From Kineococcus aurantiacus (GTDB lineage: Bacteria; Actinomycetota; Actinomycetes; Actinomycetales; Kineococcaceae): a DNA stretch of 64,000 nucleotides. The position numbers and the translations under genes were made by a program. The DNA lies in contig NZ_JACCBB010000001.1 in assembly GCF_013409345.1 (NCBI RefSeq), positions 2,046,001 through 2,110,000 on the forward strand, read 5' to 3'. Within the stretch, counting starts at the first letter, position 1; each line of letters starts with the position of its first letter. Below the pieces are notes generated by a model that saw only the letters and a list, made by a program, of their open reading frames with translations, ran no database searches and had not been told where the DNA came from. This document shows, one piece after another, positions 31,961-39,871 of this stretch.

Positions 31961-33020
31961 ATGGACACGTCCGATCACCGGGACCGGGCCGGCACCCGCG
32001 ACGACGGCGCAGGCAGCGACCGGGGGGACGCGGGTGGCGTGCTGGACACCCGCTCCCTCGCACCGCGCGAGCGTCCCGACGTGGTGCGCGAGGCGGTGTG
32101 GAGCCGGGTCGTCCAGGTGGAGCTCGAGCACCACGAGCCGCCGGAGCGCATGCAGGTGCTGCTCACGCTCAGCCGGCTCCGCACGGTCGGGGTGTGCTCG
32201 GTGCGCGCCACGGGCACCACGGTGCACCGCACCCCCCCGCCTGACGCGCGACGACTCCGAGCCGGCGGTGTTCCTGGGGCTGCAGGTCACGGGGTCCAGC
32301 CTGGTCGTCCAGCACGGCCGCGAGGCCGTCCTGCGCCCGGGGGAGTTCGCCGTGTACGACACCTCCAGCCCCTACACCCTGGTCCACCGGGACGGCATCG
32401 ACCAGCACTTCTTCCGCATCCCCCGCAGCGCGCTGGTGATGTCCCCCGCCGCGCTGCGGGGCGTCACCGCGGTGACCGTGGGGGCCGGCAACCCGGTCGC
32501 CGGCCTCGCCGCCGGCTACCTGAGGGGTCTGGCCGGCGACGACGACCTGCGCAGCGACCCGCGGGCCGGCGCGGTGGAGGAGGCCACGGTGTCGCTGGTG
32601 AAGGCCGCTCTCATGACGCACCTGGCCGACGGCGGGGCCGACGGCGGGGCCGGCCGCGAGGCCCTCCACGAGAGCCTGGAGGCCCGCATCACCGCCTACC
32701 TGCGGGCGCACCTCACCGAGCCCGACCTGTCGGCGGAACGCATCGCCGCCGCCCACCACATCTCCACCCGCTACCTCTACGTCATCCTCGCCCGCTGCGG
32801 CATCACCCTGGGGGACTGGCTGCGCGGCCGACGCCTGAGCGGGTGCCGCGACGCCCTGGCGGACCCGGGCCTGCACGCCGTGCCCATCAGCGCCCTCGCG
32901 CGCCGCTGGGGGTTCACCGACCCAGGGCACTTCAGCAGGTGCTTCCGCGAGGCCTACGGCTGCACACCGACGCAGTGGCGTCAGCAGCACGCCTCGCCCC
33001 GACGGGTGGACGGCCGCTGA
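31961..33020 (+). pseudogene. AraC-family regulator with an apparent +1 frameshift
   Basis: Two frames together encode one normal AraC regulator of about 350 residues. The first frame runs from ATG 31961 (behind GGAAGGA) through DVVREAVWSRVVQVELEH, RTVGVCSVRA and VHRTP, the start of the AraC_binding_2 domain. The family sequence continues in the next frame (LTRDDSEPAVFLGLQV, VLRPGEFAVYDTSSPYTL) and ends with the double HTH (SAERIAAAHHISTRYLY and WGFTDPGHFSRCFREAYG) at the stop 33018-33020. The switch falls at a run of seven C at 32232-32238; with six C the frame is continuous. It may be a true mutation, a phase-variable tract, programmed slippage or a sequencing error. Confidence 0.82.
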
Positions 33021-33107
33021 CCGTCGACGCCCGGGCCGCCCTGCGCGACCGGCCCGGGTTCGCGACGTTCGAGGCGGTCACGGCGTGGCTCGGCGCCCTC
33101 GTGCCGG

Positions 33108-33992
33108 TCAGGCGCCGGACGCGGCGGGGAACGCCCCGGCGGCCGACATGTGCAGGGTGTAGGGGTTGCCGAGGTGGCCGTACCGGGCCACGACCCGGTC
33201 GATGAGCTCCGCCGCGCTGTCGCTGGCGGCCACGGCCTCGTCGTAGTCGACGAGGTACCGGCGCGTCTGGTCCAGGACGCGGGCCGCGTCCTCGTCGGGG
33301 GCGCCGGGGTCGCGGTGGCCCGTCACGACGCGCCGGGCGCCGAGCCGCTCCAGGGCGTCGAGGGCCGCGAGCCACTCGCGCCGCCCGGCGGCGTCCGCGG
33401 TGGCCAGGTACGGGTGGATGCCGTCGTAGGCGACGTCCCCGCTGAGGACGAGGTCGGCGTCGGGCACGTGCACGACGGTCGTGGGGGTCGTGTCGCTGCG
33501 CCCGACGTCCACGACGTGCAGCGGCCGGCCCTCGACCTGCAGCTCACCGTCGAAGGGTTCGGGCGCGACCAGCTCGGCCGGCAGCTGGCCGGGGAAGATG
33601 CTCTCCCACACCGCCCGGCCGCCCGGGGCGGCCTGCCGCACGGCCTCGGGGGCGACCTGCGGCAGGCAGACCAGGTCCGCGCCGGGGAAGGCGGCCAGGG
33701 TGGCGCCCAGCCCCAGGAAGTGGTCGCCGTGGCCGTGGGTCACGTAGACGCGCGTGAGCCGCTTGCCGCTGCGCACGACCCAGTCGGTCAGCGCGAGCGA
33801 CTCCGCCTCGGTGACCAGACCGTCGACGAGGACCGCCTCGCGCTCGCCGCTGACCAGGGTGCAGGTCGTGGCGGGCCAGGTGGCCGGCTGGGCCCGGTCC
33901 CAGCTCGGCAGGGGGTCGCGCACGGTCTTGTACGGGCTGGTGTGGAAGGTCGCGCCGAGCCCGGTGGAGGCGCCGGTCGGGGAGGTCGTCAT
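33108..33992 (-). CDS. metallo-beta-lactamase-fold hydrolase
   Basis: A 294-residue MBL-fold protein. The zinc-binding motif HxHxDH is THGHGDHFLG, followed by the second-site ligands: Asp in VLSGDVAYDG and His in VTGHRDPG. There is no signal peptide, so it acts in the cytoplasm. The sequence pattern (LVSGEREAVLVDGLVT, VYVTHGHGDH, HVPDADLVLSGDV) is that of the glyoxalase II-like/vmh family of small-molecule hydrolases; the substrate is unknown. ATG 33992 lies eight bases after a TAGCGT hexamer. It is convergent with the AraC gene and upstream of the LAL regulator at 34068 in the opposite sense of control. Confidence 0.87.
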   Translation of the reverse strand: MTTSPTGASTGLGATFHTSPYKTVRDPLPSWDRAQPATWPATTCTLVSGEREAVLVDGLVTEAESLALTDWVVRSGKRLTRVYVTHGHGDHFLGLGATLAAFPGADLVCLPQVAPEAVRQAAPGGRAVWESIFPGQLPAELVAPEPFDGELQVEGRPLHVVDVGRSDTTPTTVVHVPDADLVLSGDVAYDGIHPYLATADAAGRREWLAALDALERLGARRVVTGHRDPGAPDEDAARVLDQTRRYLVDYDEAVAASDSAAELIDRVVARYGHLGNPYTLHMSAAGAFPAASGA

Positions 33993-34067
33993 GGGCCCCG
34001 ACGCTAGGGAGACCGGCGCGCGCCACGCATCGGTCGAACTACTGCTCGCGCCGGACGGCGCGGGCGG

Positions 34068-36809
34068 TCACACCCGCCCGGCGAGGGCGGCGGCCAGGTG
34101 CGAGCGCCGGCTCACCTGCAGCTTGGCGAAGGCGTGGTGCAGGTGCGAACCGACCGTCCGGTGCGAGAGGTAGACCTGGTCCGCGATCTCCCGGTTGGAC
34201 AGACCCTGCGCCGCCAGCACGGCCACCATGAGCTCCTGCGCGGTCAGCGACCGGACCGCGAGGTCGCGCGGCGGCCCCTCGGACGCACCGGCGTCGTCCG
34301 TCCCGCCGGCGGCCCGCAGTTCCTGGCGGGCCCGGTCCGCCAGGGGGATGACGAGGAGCTCGTCGAAGACGCGCAGGGCGGCGACGAGCTGGTCGCGGGC
34401 CTCGGTGATCCTGCGCTGACGGCGCAACCACTCGCCGTAGTGCAGCCGGGTGCGGGCCACGTCGAAGCCGGTCCCGGCGCGGCGGCCGTGCTCCAGGGCG
34501 GCCCGGAAGTGCTGCTCGGCCGCGTCGTCACCGGCCAGCAGCGCGCGCGAGCGCTCCAGGAGCAGCCCCAGGTGGGCCGAACCGCTGACCTGCACGGCGT
34601 CGGACGCGGTGCGGAGCCAGTCGTGGACGGCGTCGAGCCGGCCGGTGCGGACAGCCGCCTCGGCCAGGTCGCCGCCGGCCCACAGGGCGACGGGGGCGTT
34701 GACGGCCGCCCCGGCCAGCTCGCGCAGCGCGTCCGCGTGCCGCCCGTCGTTGAGGGCCACCACCCCGGCCGCCCACGCGGCGCTCGCCGCCACCCGCGCG
34801 AACGGCACGGCCGCCGGGAGGGCCTCCGCCTGCCGCAGGGCCTCCAGGGCCCGGTCCCGTTCACCGCCCCACGCGCGCGCCCTGGCCACGACGGCGGCGG
34901 CCATGGCCGCCACGACGGGCAGGTCCAGCTCGCGGCTGAGGCGCAGGGCCTGCTCGGCGTCGGCCAGCCCGCCCGCCAGGTCACCCGCCGTGACCCGGGG
35001 CGTGGCCCGGCCGCACAGGGCGATGGTCTCGTCACCGGTGCGCCCGGAGCCGTGGAAGACGTCGACGGCGCTGCTCCAGCACGTCTCGGCGACCACCAGG
35101 TCGCCCGCGTCCTCGGCCGAGAACGCCAGGCAGTTCAGCAGGACACCGTCCACGTCCTGCGCCTCGGTGCGGAACCGCTCGAACGTCGCGACGTCCAGGG
35201 GGGCGCCGGGGTCGACGAGGGCCAGCCCGATCCGGCGCAGGCTGCTGCCGGGGTCCTCCCCGGCCAGGGCGGAACGCACCGCGGCCCGGACGTCCCCGGG
35301 CTCCTGCAGGACGTAGCACTTCGTCGCGGCCCAGACGAGGACCTCGGCCCGGTCGACGCGCTCCGGCAGGTCGCGGGCCAGGTCCACCAGGTCGAGGGTG
35401 CTGCGTCCCCGGTGGTCCGCCGTCATGCTCAGCAGCCAGTCCGTGCGGGCCGACCGGCGGACGACCTCGAACTGGGTCGGGTCGACGACCGCGCGCACCT
35501 GCGTGAGCAGTGCCGCCGCGTCCACCGACGCACCCGCCTGCCGCGCTGCCTCGGCGGCCGAGGCGAGCAGCCGCGCGCGGTCCTGCGGTCGCGGGGTCAG
35601 TGCACTGGCGCGCCGCCACAAGGTGGACGCCTCCGCCGTCGCCCCCTGCCGGAAGACGAGGTCGGCGACGTCGGCGAGCTCGGCGGCGACCCCCGTGTCC
35701 CAGCCCGTCACGGCGGCGGCGCGGTGCCGGACGCGGCGCGCCGGGGAGGGCACGGCCTGCGCCAGGGCGGTGTGGACCTGCGAACGCTCGGCCGAACCCG
35801 CCGCGTCGTACAGGGCCGAGCCGACCAGGGGGTGGCGCAGGAGGAACCGGTCGCCCTCGGAGCCCAGCAGCCCCGCCCGCTCGGCCGGTGCGAGGTCACC
35901 CGCCCCCAGCCCCAGCAGGCCCAGGGCGGTCAGGACCTCCGGCTGGGAGGCGTCCTGCCCCGCGGCGACGACGAGCAGGGCCCGGCGGGTGCCGGCCGGC
36001 AGCCCGTGGACCTCGCTCAGGAACGTCTGCTCCAGGCGCCGGCTCATGGAGATGCGGTGCCCGCCGTCGGCGTCCCGACCCGTGCGGACCCACTGGGTGG
36101 CCAGCTCGGTGAGCGCGAGCGGGTTGCCCAGGGACTCCTCCAGCACGCGCGCGCGGACCCGGGCCGGCAGGTCCGGGGCGCGTGAGGACAGCAGCGCCCC
36201 GGCGTCACCCGGTGGCAGGGGTTCCAGCCGCACGACGTGCGGGAAGGCGCGGGCCGGGGACGGGCGGGACGGGTCGGGACGGGTGGTGGCCAGCACCAGG
36301 GCCCGGGTACCGCCCAGCCGCTGCGGCAGCGAGACGAGGGTCTCGGTGCTGGAGGGGTCCACCCAGTGCAGGTCCTCCAGGACGAGCGCCAGCGGCTCGT
36401 CCTGGGCCGCCTCCTCGAGCAGACCCGTGGTGGCCAGGCTCAGGACCAGCCGGTCCACCGAACCGCCGGCCGCGCGCCCGAAGATCACCTCCAGGGCCTG
36501 GCGCTGACGGGCGGGGAGGGCGTCGACGCGGTCCAGGACGGGGTGCAGCAGTTCGTGCAGCCCCGCGAAGCCGGTGTCCTCGCCGCCGCGGAACCCCCGG
36601 CACCGCAGCACCCGGAAACCCGCCGCCGCGGCCTCGGCGGCGAGCGCGGAGACCAGCGCGGTCTTGCCCAGGCCGGCCTCACCCACCACGAGCGCACCCG
36701 AACCCCGGCCGGCGGCGGCCTGGCCGAGCAGGCCGCGCAGGAGCGCGAGCTCGTCGAGGCGTCCCACGAGGACGGCGGCCGGGTCGTGCGGGCCGGTGGG
36801 CGTCGTCAT
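34068..36809 (-). CDS. LAL-type (MalT-like) ATPase-LuxR transcriptional regulator 1
   Basis: A 913-residue LAL regulator. The AAA/STAND ATPase starts with VGRLDELALL and Walker A GEAGLGKT (43-50); Walker B is LALVLEDLHWVD near residue 145, then a helical, TPR-like middle part to about 830, and a C-terminal LuxR HTH (about 845-908: LTAQELMVAVLAAQGLSNRE, then HRTVGSHLHHAF). Such proteins activate catabolic or secondary-metabolite operons after binding ATP and an inducer. It shares architecture with those at 39872 and 42762, all on the minus strand. Its divergent partner is the hydrolase operon at 37027, which carries a candidate LuxR dyad at 36927. No clear ribosome binding site is seen before ATG 36809. 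Confidence 0.92.
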   Translation of the reverse strand: MTTPTGPHDPAAVLVGRLDELALLRGLLGQAAAGRGSGALVVGEAGLGKTALVSALAAEAAAAGFRVLRCRGFRGGEDTGFAGLHELLHPVLDRVDALPARQRQALEVIFGRAAGGSVDRLVLSLATTGLLEEAAQDEPLALVLEDLHWVDPSSTETLVSLPQRLGGTRALVLATTRPDPSRPSPARAFPHVVRLEPLPPGDAGALLSSRAPDLPARVRARVLEESLGNPLALTELATQWVRTGRDADGGHRISMSRRLEQTFLSEVHGLPAGTRRALLVVAAGQDASQPEVLTALGLLGLGAGDLAPAERAGLLGSEGDRFLLRHPLVGSALYDAAGSAERSQVHTALAQAVPSPARRVRHRAAAVTGWDTGVAAELADVADLVFRQGATAEASTLWRRASALTPRPQDRARLLASAAEAARQAGASVDAAALLTQVRAVVDPTQFEVVRRSARTDWLLSMTADHRGRSTLDLVDLARDLPERVDRAEVLVWAATKCYVLQEPGDVRAAVRSALAGEDPGSSLRRIGLALVDPGAPLDVATFERFRTEAQDVDGVLLNCLAFSAEDAGDLVVAETCWSSAVDVFHGSGRTGDETIALCGRATPRVTAGDLAGGLADAEQALRLSRELDLPVVAAMAAAVVARARAWGGERDRALEALRQAEALPAAVPFARVAASAAWAAGVVALNDGRHADALRELAGAAVNAPVALWAGGDLAEAAVRTGRLDAVHDWLRTASDAVQVSGSAHLGLLLERSRALLAGDDAAEQHFRAALEHGRRAGTGFDVARTRLHYGEWLRRQRRITEARDQLVAALRVFDELLVIPLADRARQELRAAGGTDDAGASEGPPRDLAVRSLTAQELMVAVLAAQGLSNREIADQVYLSHRTVGSHLHHAFAKLQVSRRSHLAAALAGRV

Positions 36810-36926
36810 CTGCGGTGCGTCGTGCTCCCGTTCAGCGGTCCCGGCGCCCCCGTCGGGACGACTCCTCGGTGCCGCCGTCCGTCAGCCTAGCGAGCGGCGG
36901 GCGGGCCCGGGAGCGCGAACGTGAGT

Positions 36927-36966
36927 CATCCTCCTGATGCCCGGGACCGGCGGCGGCCGGGAGGGT
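36927..36966 (+). promoter_or_regulatory. candidate LuxR-type operator plus -10 before the hydrolase operon (site A)
   Basis: CATC-CTCCT-GATG at 36927-36939 is a dyad preceded by GT. A -10-like GAGGGT (nAnnnT) starts at 36961, 28 bases from the dyad centre, placing the dyad near -40 of the promoter that reads towards 37027. The remaining part of the 217-base divergent gap shows nothing else I can support. Confidence 0.5.
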
Positions 36967-37026
36967 CGGTGGTGCGCCCGGGTGACCGGGCCCCGCCGAT
37001 CCGACCCGCCGTCCCGAGGAGCCCAC

Positions 37027-37764
37027 GTGTCCGAGCAGACCCCCACCGTCGTGCTGGTGCACGGCGCCTTCGCCGAGTCCGCGAGCTGGGCGGGTGTCGT
37101 CGAGCGGCTGCGCGCCCGCGACGTCGACGTGCTGGCCGTGGCGAACCCGCTGCGCGACCTGGAGGGCGACGCGCGCTACGTCCGCGACGTCGTCGCCTCC
37201 CTCACCGGGCCCGTCGTCCTGGTCGGTCACTCCTACGGCGGGGCGGTCATCACCGCGGCGGCCGCCGACCTGCCGTCCGTCGTGGGTCTGGTCTACGTCG
37301 CCGGTTTCGCCCCGCGGGCCGGGGAGTCGGCGCTGGAACTCTCGAGCCGGTTCCCGGGCAGCACCCTCGGTGAGACGTTGCAGACCTACCCCGTCTCCTC
37401 CGGCGGGGTGGAGTTCCGCATCGCGCCGGACGCCTTCCACCACCAGTTCGCCGCGGACGTCCCGGCCCCGGAGGCGACCGTGATGGCCCTGACCCAGCGG
37501 CCCGTCACCGAGGCCGCGCTCAGCGCCCCGCTGCGGACCGCGACCGCCGCGTGGGAACGGGTCCCGTCGTGGTTCGTCTTCGGCGACCAGGACCTCAACA
37601 TCCCCGTGGCGGCGCACCGCGCCATGGCCCAGCGCGCCGGCGCGGTGAGCGTGGAGGAGGTCGCCGGGGGCTCGCACGCCCTGGGCGTCTCCCAGCCCGA
37701 CGTCGTGGCCGCGGTCATCGCCGAGGCGCTCGCCCCGGCCGGCCGGCCCACCGTCCCCGCCTGA
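37027..37764 (+). CDS. alpha/beta hydrolase
   Basis: A 245-residue soluble alpha/beta hydrolase. The oxyanion region is VLVHGAFAESASW, the nucleophile elbow is GHSYGG, the acid is in FGDQDLNIP and the His is in GGSHALGVSQP. The pattern AGFAPRAGES plus the length matches the group annotated as salicylate-esterase-like or small alpha/beta hydrolases common in actinobacteria. GTG 37027 has GAGGAG upstream. It is the first gene after candidate LuxR site A and is probably co-transcribed with the esterase at 37811. Confidence 0.87.
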   Translation: MSEQTPTVVLVHGAFAESASWAGVVERLRARDVDVLAVANPLRDLEGDARYVRDVVASLTGPVVLVGHSYGGAVITAAAADLPSVVGLVYVAGFAPRAGESALELSSRFPGSTLGETLQTYPVSSGGVEFRIAPDAFHHQFAADVPAPEATVMALTQRPVTEAALSAPLRTATAAWERVPSWFVFGDQDLNIPVAAHRAMAQRAGAVSVEEVAGGSHALGVSQPDVVAAVIAEALAPAGRPTVPA

Positions 37765-37810
37765 CCCCCGCCTGACCCCGTCCGATCCCCACCACCCGAG
37801 GAGTCCCGTC

Positions 37811-38776
37811 GTGACCGAGATCGAGATCGTGCTCGAACCCGCCGCCCAGGCGTTCGTCGAAGCCAACTCCACCCCGCCGTTCCTGTACCAGCTCACCCCC
37901 GCCCAGGGCCGCGAGATCGCCACCACCCTGCAGGCCGGGTACCCGCACCTGCTGCCCGTCGACCAGGAGGACCTGGAGGTCCCCGGCGGCCCCACCGGTT
38001 CCGTCCCGGTCCGCATCACCCGCCCGCGGGGTGTGAGCGGCCCGCTGCCCGTCGTCGTCTACACCCACGGCCTCGGCTGGGTCTACGGCGGCAAGGACAC
38101 CCACGACCGCCTCGTGCGCGAGATCGCCGTCGGCACCGGCGCGGCCGTCGTCTTCACCGACTACGCCCTGTCCCCCGAGGCGAAGTACCCCGTCGCGATC
38201 GAGCAGGTGTTCACCGTCGCGCAGTGGGTCGCGAAGGAGGGCGCCGAGCACGGCCTGGACCCCACCCGCGTCGCCGCCGCCGGGGACTCCGTGGGCGGGA
38301 ACATGACCGCCGTGCTGGCCCTCATGGCCAAGGAGCGCGGCGGGGTCCCCCTGCTGGCGCAGGTGATGTTCTACCCCGTCACCGACGCCGAGTTCGACAC
38401 CCCCAGCTCCCACGAGTTCGCCACCGGGTACTTCCTGCACCGCGAGGGCATGCAGTGGTTCTGGGACCAGTACACGACCGACCCCGCCCAGCGCGCCGAA
38501 CCGTACGCCTCCCCGCTGCGGGCCAGCCTGGAGCAACTCACCGGCCTGCCGCCGGCCCTCGTGATCGTCGGGCAGGCCGACGTCCTGCGCGACGAGGGCG
38601 AGGCGTACGCGAACAAGCTGCGCCGGGCCGGGGTCCCCGTCACCGCCACCCGGTACCAGGGGATCGTCCACGACTTCGTCGGGCTGAACCCGCTGCGCGC
38701 GACGGGCGCGGCCGAGGGCGCGATCGCCCAGGCCGTCGACTTCCTGCGGCGGGCGCTGTCCACCTCCGCCTCCTGA
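37811..38776 (+). CDS. HSL-type esterase/lipase (alpha/beta hydrolase)
   Basis: A 321-residue hormone-sensitive-lipase family carboxylesterase. The oxyanion motif is THGLGWVYG (canonical HGGGW with Leu in place of Gly), and the nucleophile elbow is GDSVGG in place of the usual GDSAGG. The acid is likely Asp in IVGQADVLRDEG, with a catalytic His in GIVHDFVGLN. These enzymes cleave short-chain esters in the cytoplasm. GTG 37811 is behind CGAGGAG. The gene is 46 bases after the hydrolase gene at 37027 and is followed by a perfect 13-bp hairpin, so the operon probably ends or is attenuated there. Confidence 0.88.
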   Translation: MTEIEIVLEPAAQAFVEANSTPPFLYQLTPAQGREIATTLQAGYPHLLPVDQEDLEVPGGPTGSVPVRITRPRGVSGPLPVVVYTHGLGWVYGGKDTHDRLVREIAVGTGAAVVFTDYALSPEAKYPVAIEQVFTVAQWVAKEGAEHGLDPTRVAAAGDSVGGNMTAVLALMAKERGGVPLLAQVMFYPVTDAEFDTPSSHEFATGYFLHREGMQWFWDQYTTDPAQRAEPYASPLRASLEQLTGLPPALVIVGQADVLRDEGEAYANKLRRAGVPVTATRYQGIVHDFVGLNPLRATGAAEGAIAQAVDFLRRALSTSAS

Positions 38777-38785
38777 CCCGACCCG

Positions 38786-38816
38786 CCCCGCGGGCCCCGC
38801 ACCGGGGCCCGCGGGG
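38786..38816. terminator. perfect 13-bp GC hairpin
   Basis: Arms CCCCGCGGGCCCC (38786-38798) and GGGGCCCGCGGGG (38804-38816) pair perfectly around the loop GCACC. It begins ten bases after the esterase stop and lies before the channel gene at 38840. No T-tract follows, so it may be an attenuating hairpin or an RNA stabiliser. Confidence 0.6.
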
Positions 38817-38839
38817 CCCTGCCCGAAGGGACCGGCACC

Positions 38840-39856
38840 GTGACCGCGACCGACCCGCTCACCCCCGCACCCCCACCCGCACCGGCGGTGGCACCGCCGG
38901 TCCCCACCCGGGTCCGCCTGACCCCCAACCTCTTCGGCACCTCCTTCGGGCTCGCCGGGCTCGCGGCCACCTGGACCGCCGCGGCGGCCGCCACCGGCCT
39001 GCCGACCTGGCCCGCGACGACGTCGTGGGTGGCCGCCGCGCTCGTGCACGTCGTCGTCGCCGTCGCCTACCTCACCGACGCGCTGCGCCACCGGCGGCTG
39101 GCGTCCGACGTGGCCGACCCCACCCTGGGGCCCTTCACGGCGCTGGGGTTCGTGCCCGTGGTGCTGCTCGGCGCGTGGCTGTTCGGCTACCAGCGCGGCG
39201 CCGGGCAGGTCGTCGTGGTCGTCGGCGTGGCCGGGACCGTGCTGCTCGGCGCGCACCTCACCGGCGGCTGGATCACCTCCCCCGGACCGCTGCAGCGCTG
39301 GCACCCCGGGTACTTCCTGCCCAGCGTCGCCGGGGGCCTGGTCGCCGCGCAGTCGCTGGCGAAGGTGGGCTGGCACGACGCCGGTCTCGTCGCGTTCGGC
39401 TACGGCGCGGTGTCCTGGCTGGTGCTGGGCTCGATCCTGCTCGTGCGCCTCATGACCCAGCCCACGCTCCCGGCGCCGCTGCTGCCGACGATGGCCATCG
39501 AGGTCGCCCCGGCGGTGGTGGCGAGCAACGCCTGGTTCACGCTGAACGGGGGTCGCTCCGACACCGTCGTCGTCCTGCTCGCCGGGTACGCGGTGTTCAT
39601 GGCCCTGGTGCAGGTGAGGCTGGTCCCGCTCTACCTGCGGTCCACGTTCGGCCCGGGGTTCTGGTCCTTCAGCTTCTCCTACGCCGCGCTCGCCACCACG
39701 GCCGTCACCTGGCTGCACCTGACGGCACCGGCGGGGTGGACCGCGTGGGTCGTCGCGGTGCTGACGGTCCTGACCCTCGGCTACGCGGCGCTGGTCGCCC
39801 GCACCGTCCTCGCCCTGGCCCGCGGCACGTACTTCGCGCGGGTGGCCGCCGGCTGA
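38840..39856 (+). CDS. TDT/SLAC1-family anion channel or transporter
   Basis: A 338-residue inner-membrane protein with about ten hydrophobic segments, in the tellurite-resistance/dicarboxylate transporter family (TehA, Mae1, SLAC1). Features include TPNLFGTSFGLAGLA at the start of TM1, LPTMAIEVAPAVVASNAW in the middle, and the pore-lining FGPGFWSFSFSYAALAT near residues 270-287. Family members conduct small anions (chloride, nitrate, sulfite or malate). GTG 38840 is behind GAAGGGACC. It follows the hydrolase-esterase pair on the same strand and may move the acid products, an inference. Confidence 0.83.
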   Translation: MTATDPLTPAPPPAPAVAPPVPTRVRLTPNLFGTSFGLAGLAATWTAAAAATGLPTWPATTSWVAAALVHVVVAVAYLTDALRHRRLASDVADPTLGPFTALGFVPVVLLGAWLFGYQRGAGQVVVVVGVAGTVLLGAHLTGGWITSPGPLQRWHPGYFLPSVAGGLVAAQSLAKVGWHDAGLVAFGYGAVSWLVLGSILLVRLMTQPTLPAPLLPTMAIEVAPAVVASNAWFTLNGGRSDTVVVLLAGYAVFMALVQVRLVPLYLRSTFGPGFWSFSFSYAALATTAVTWLHLTAPAGWTAWVVAVLTVLTLGYAALVARTVLALARGTYFARVAAG

Positions 39857-39871
39857 ACCCCGGACCCGCCG

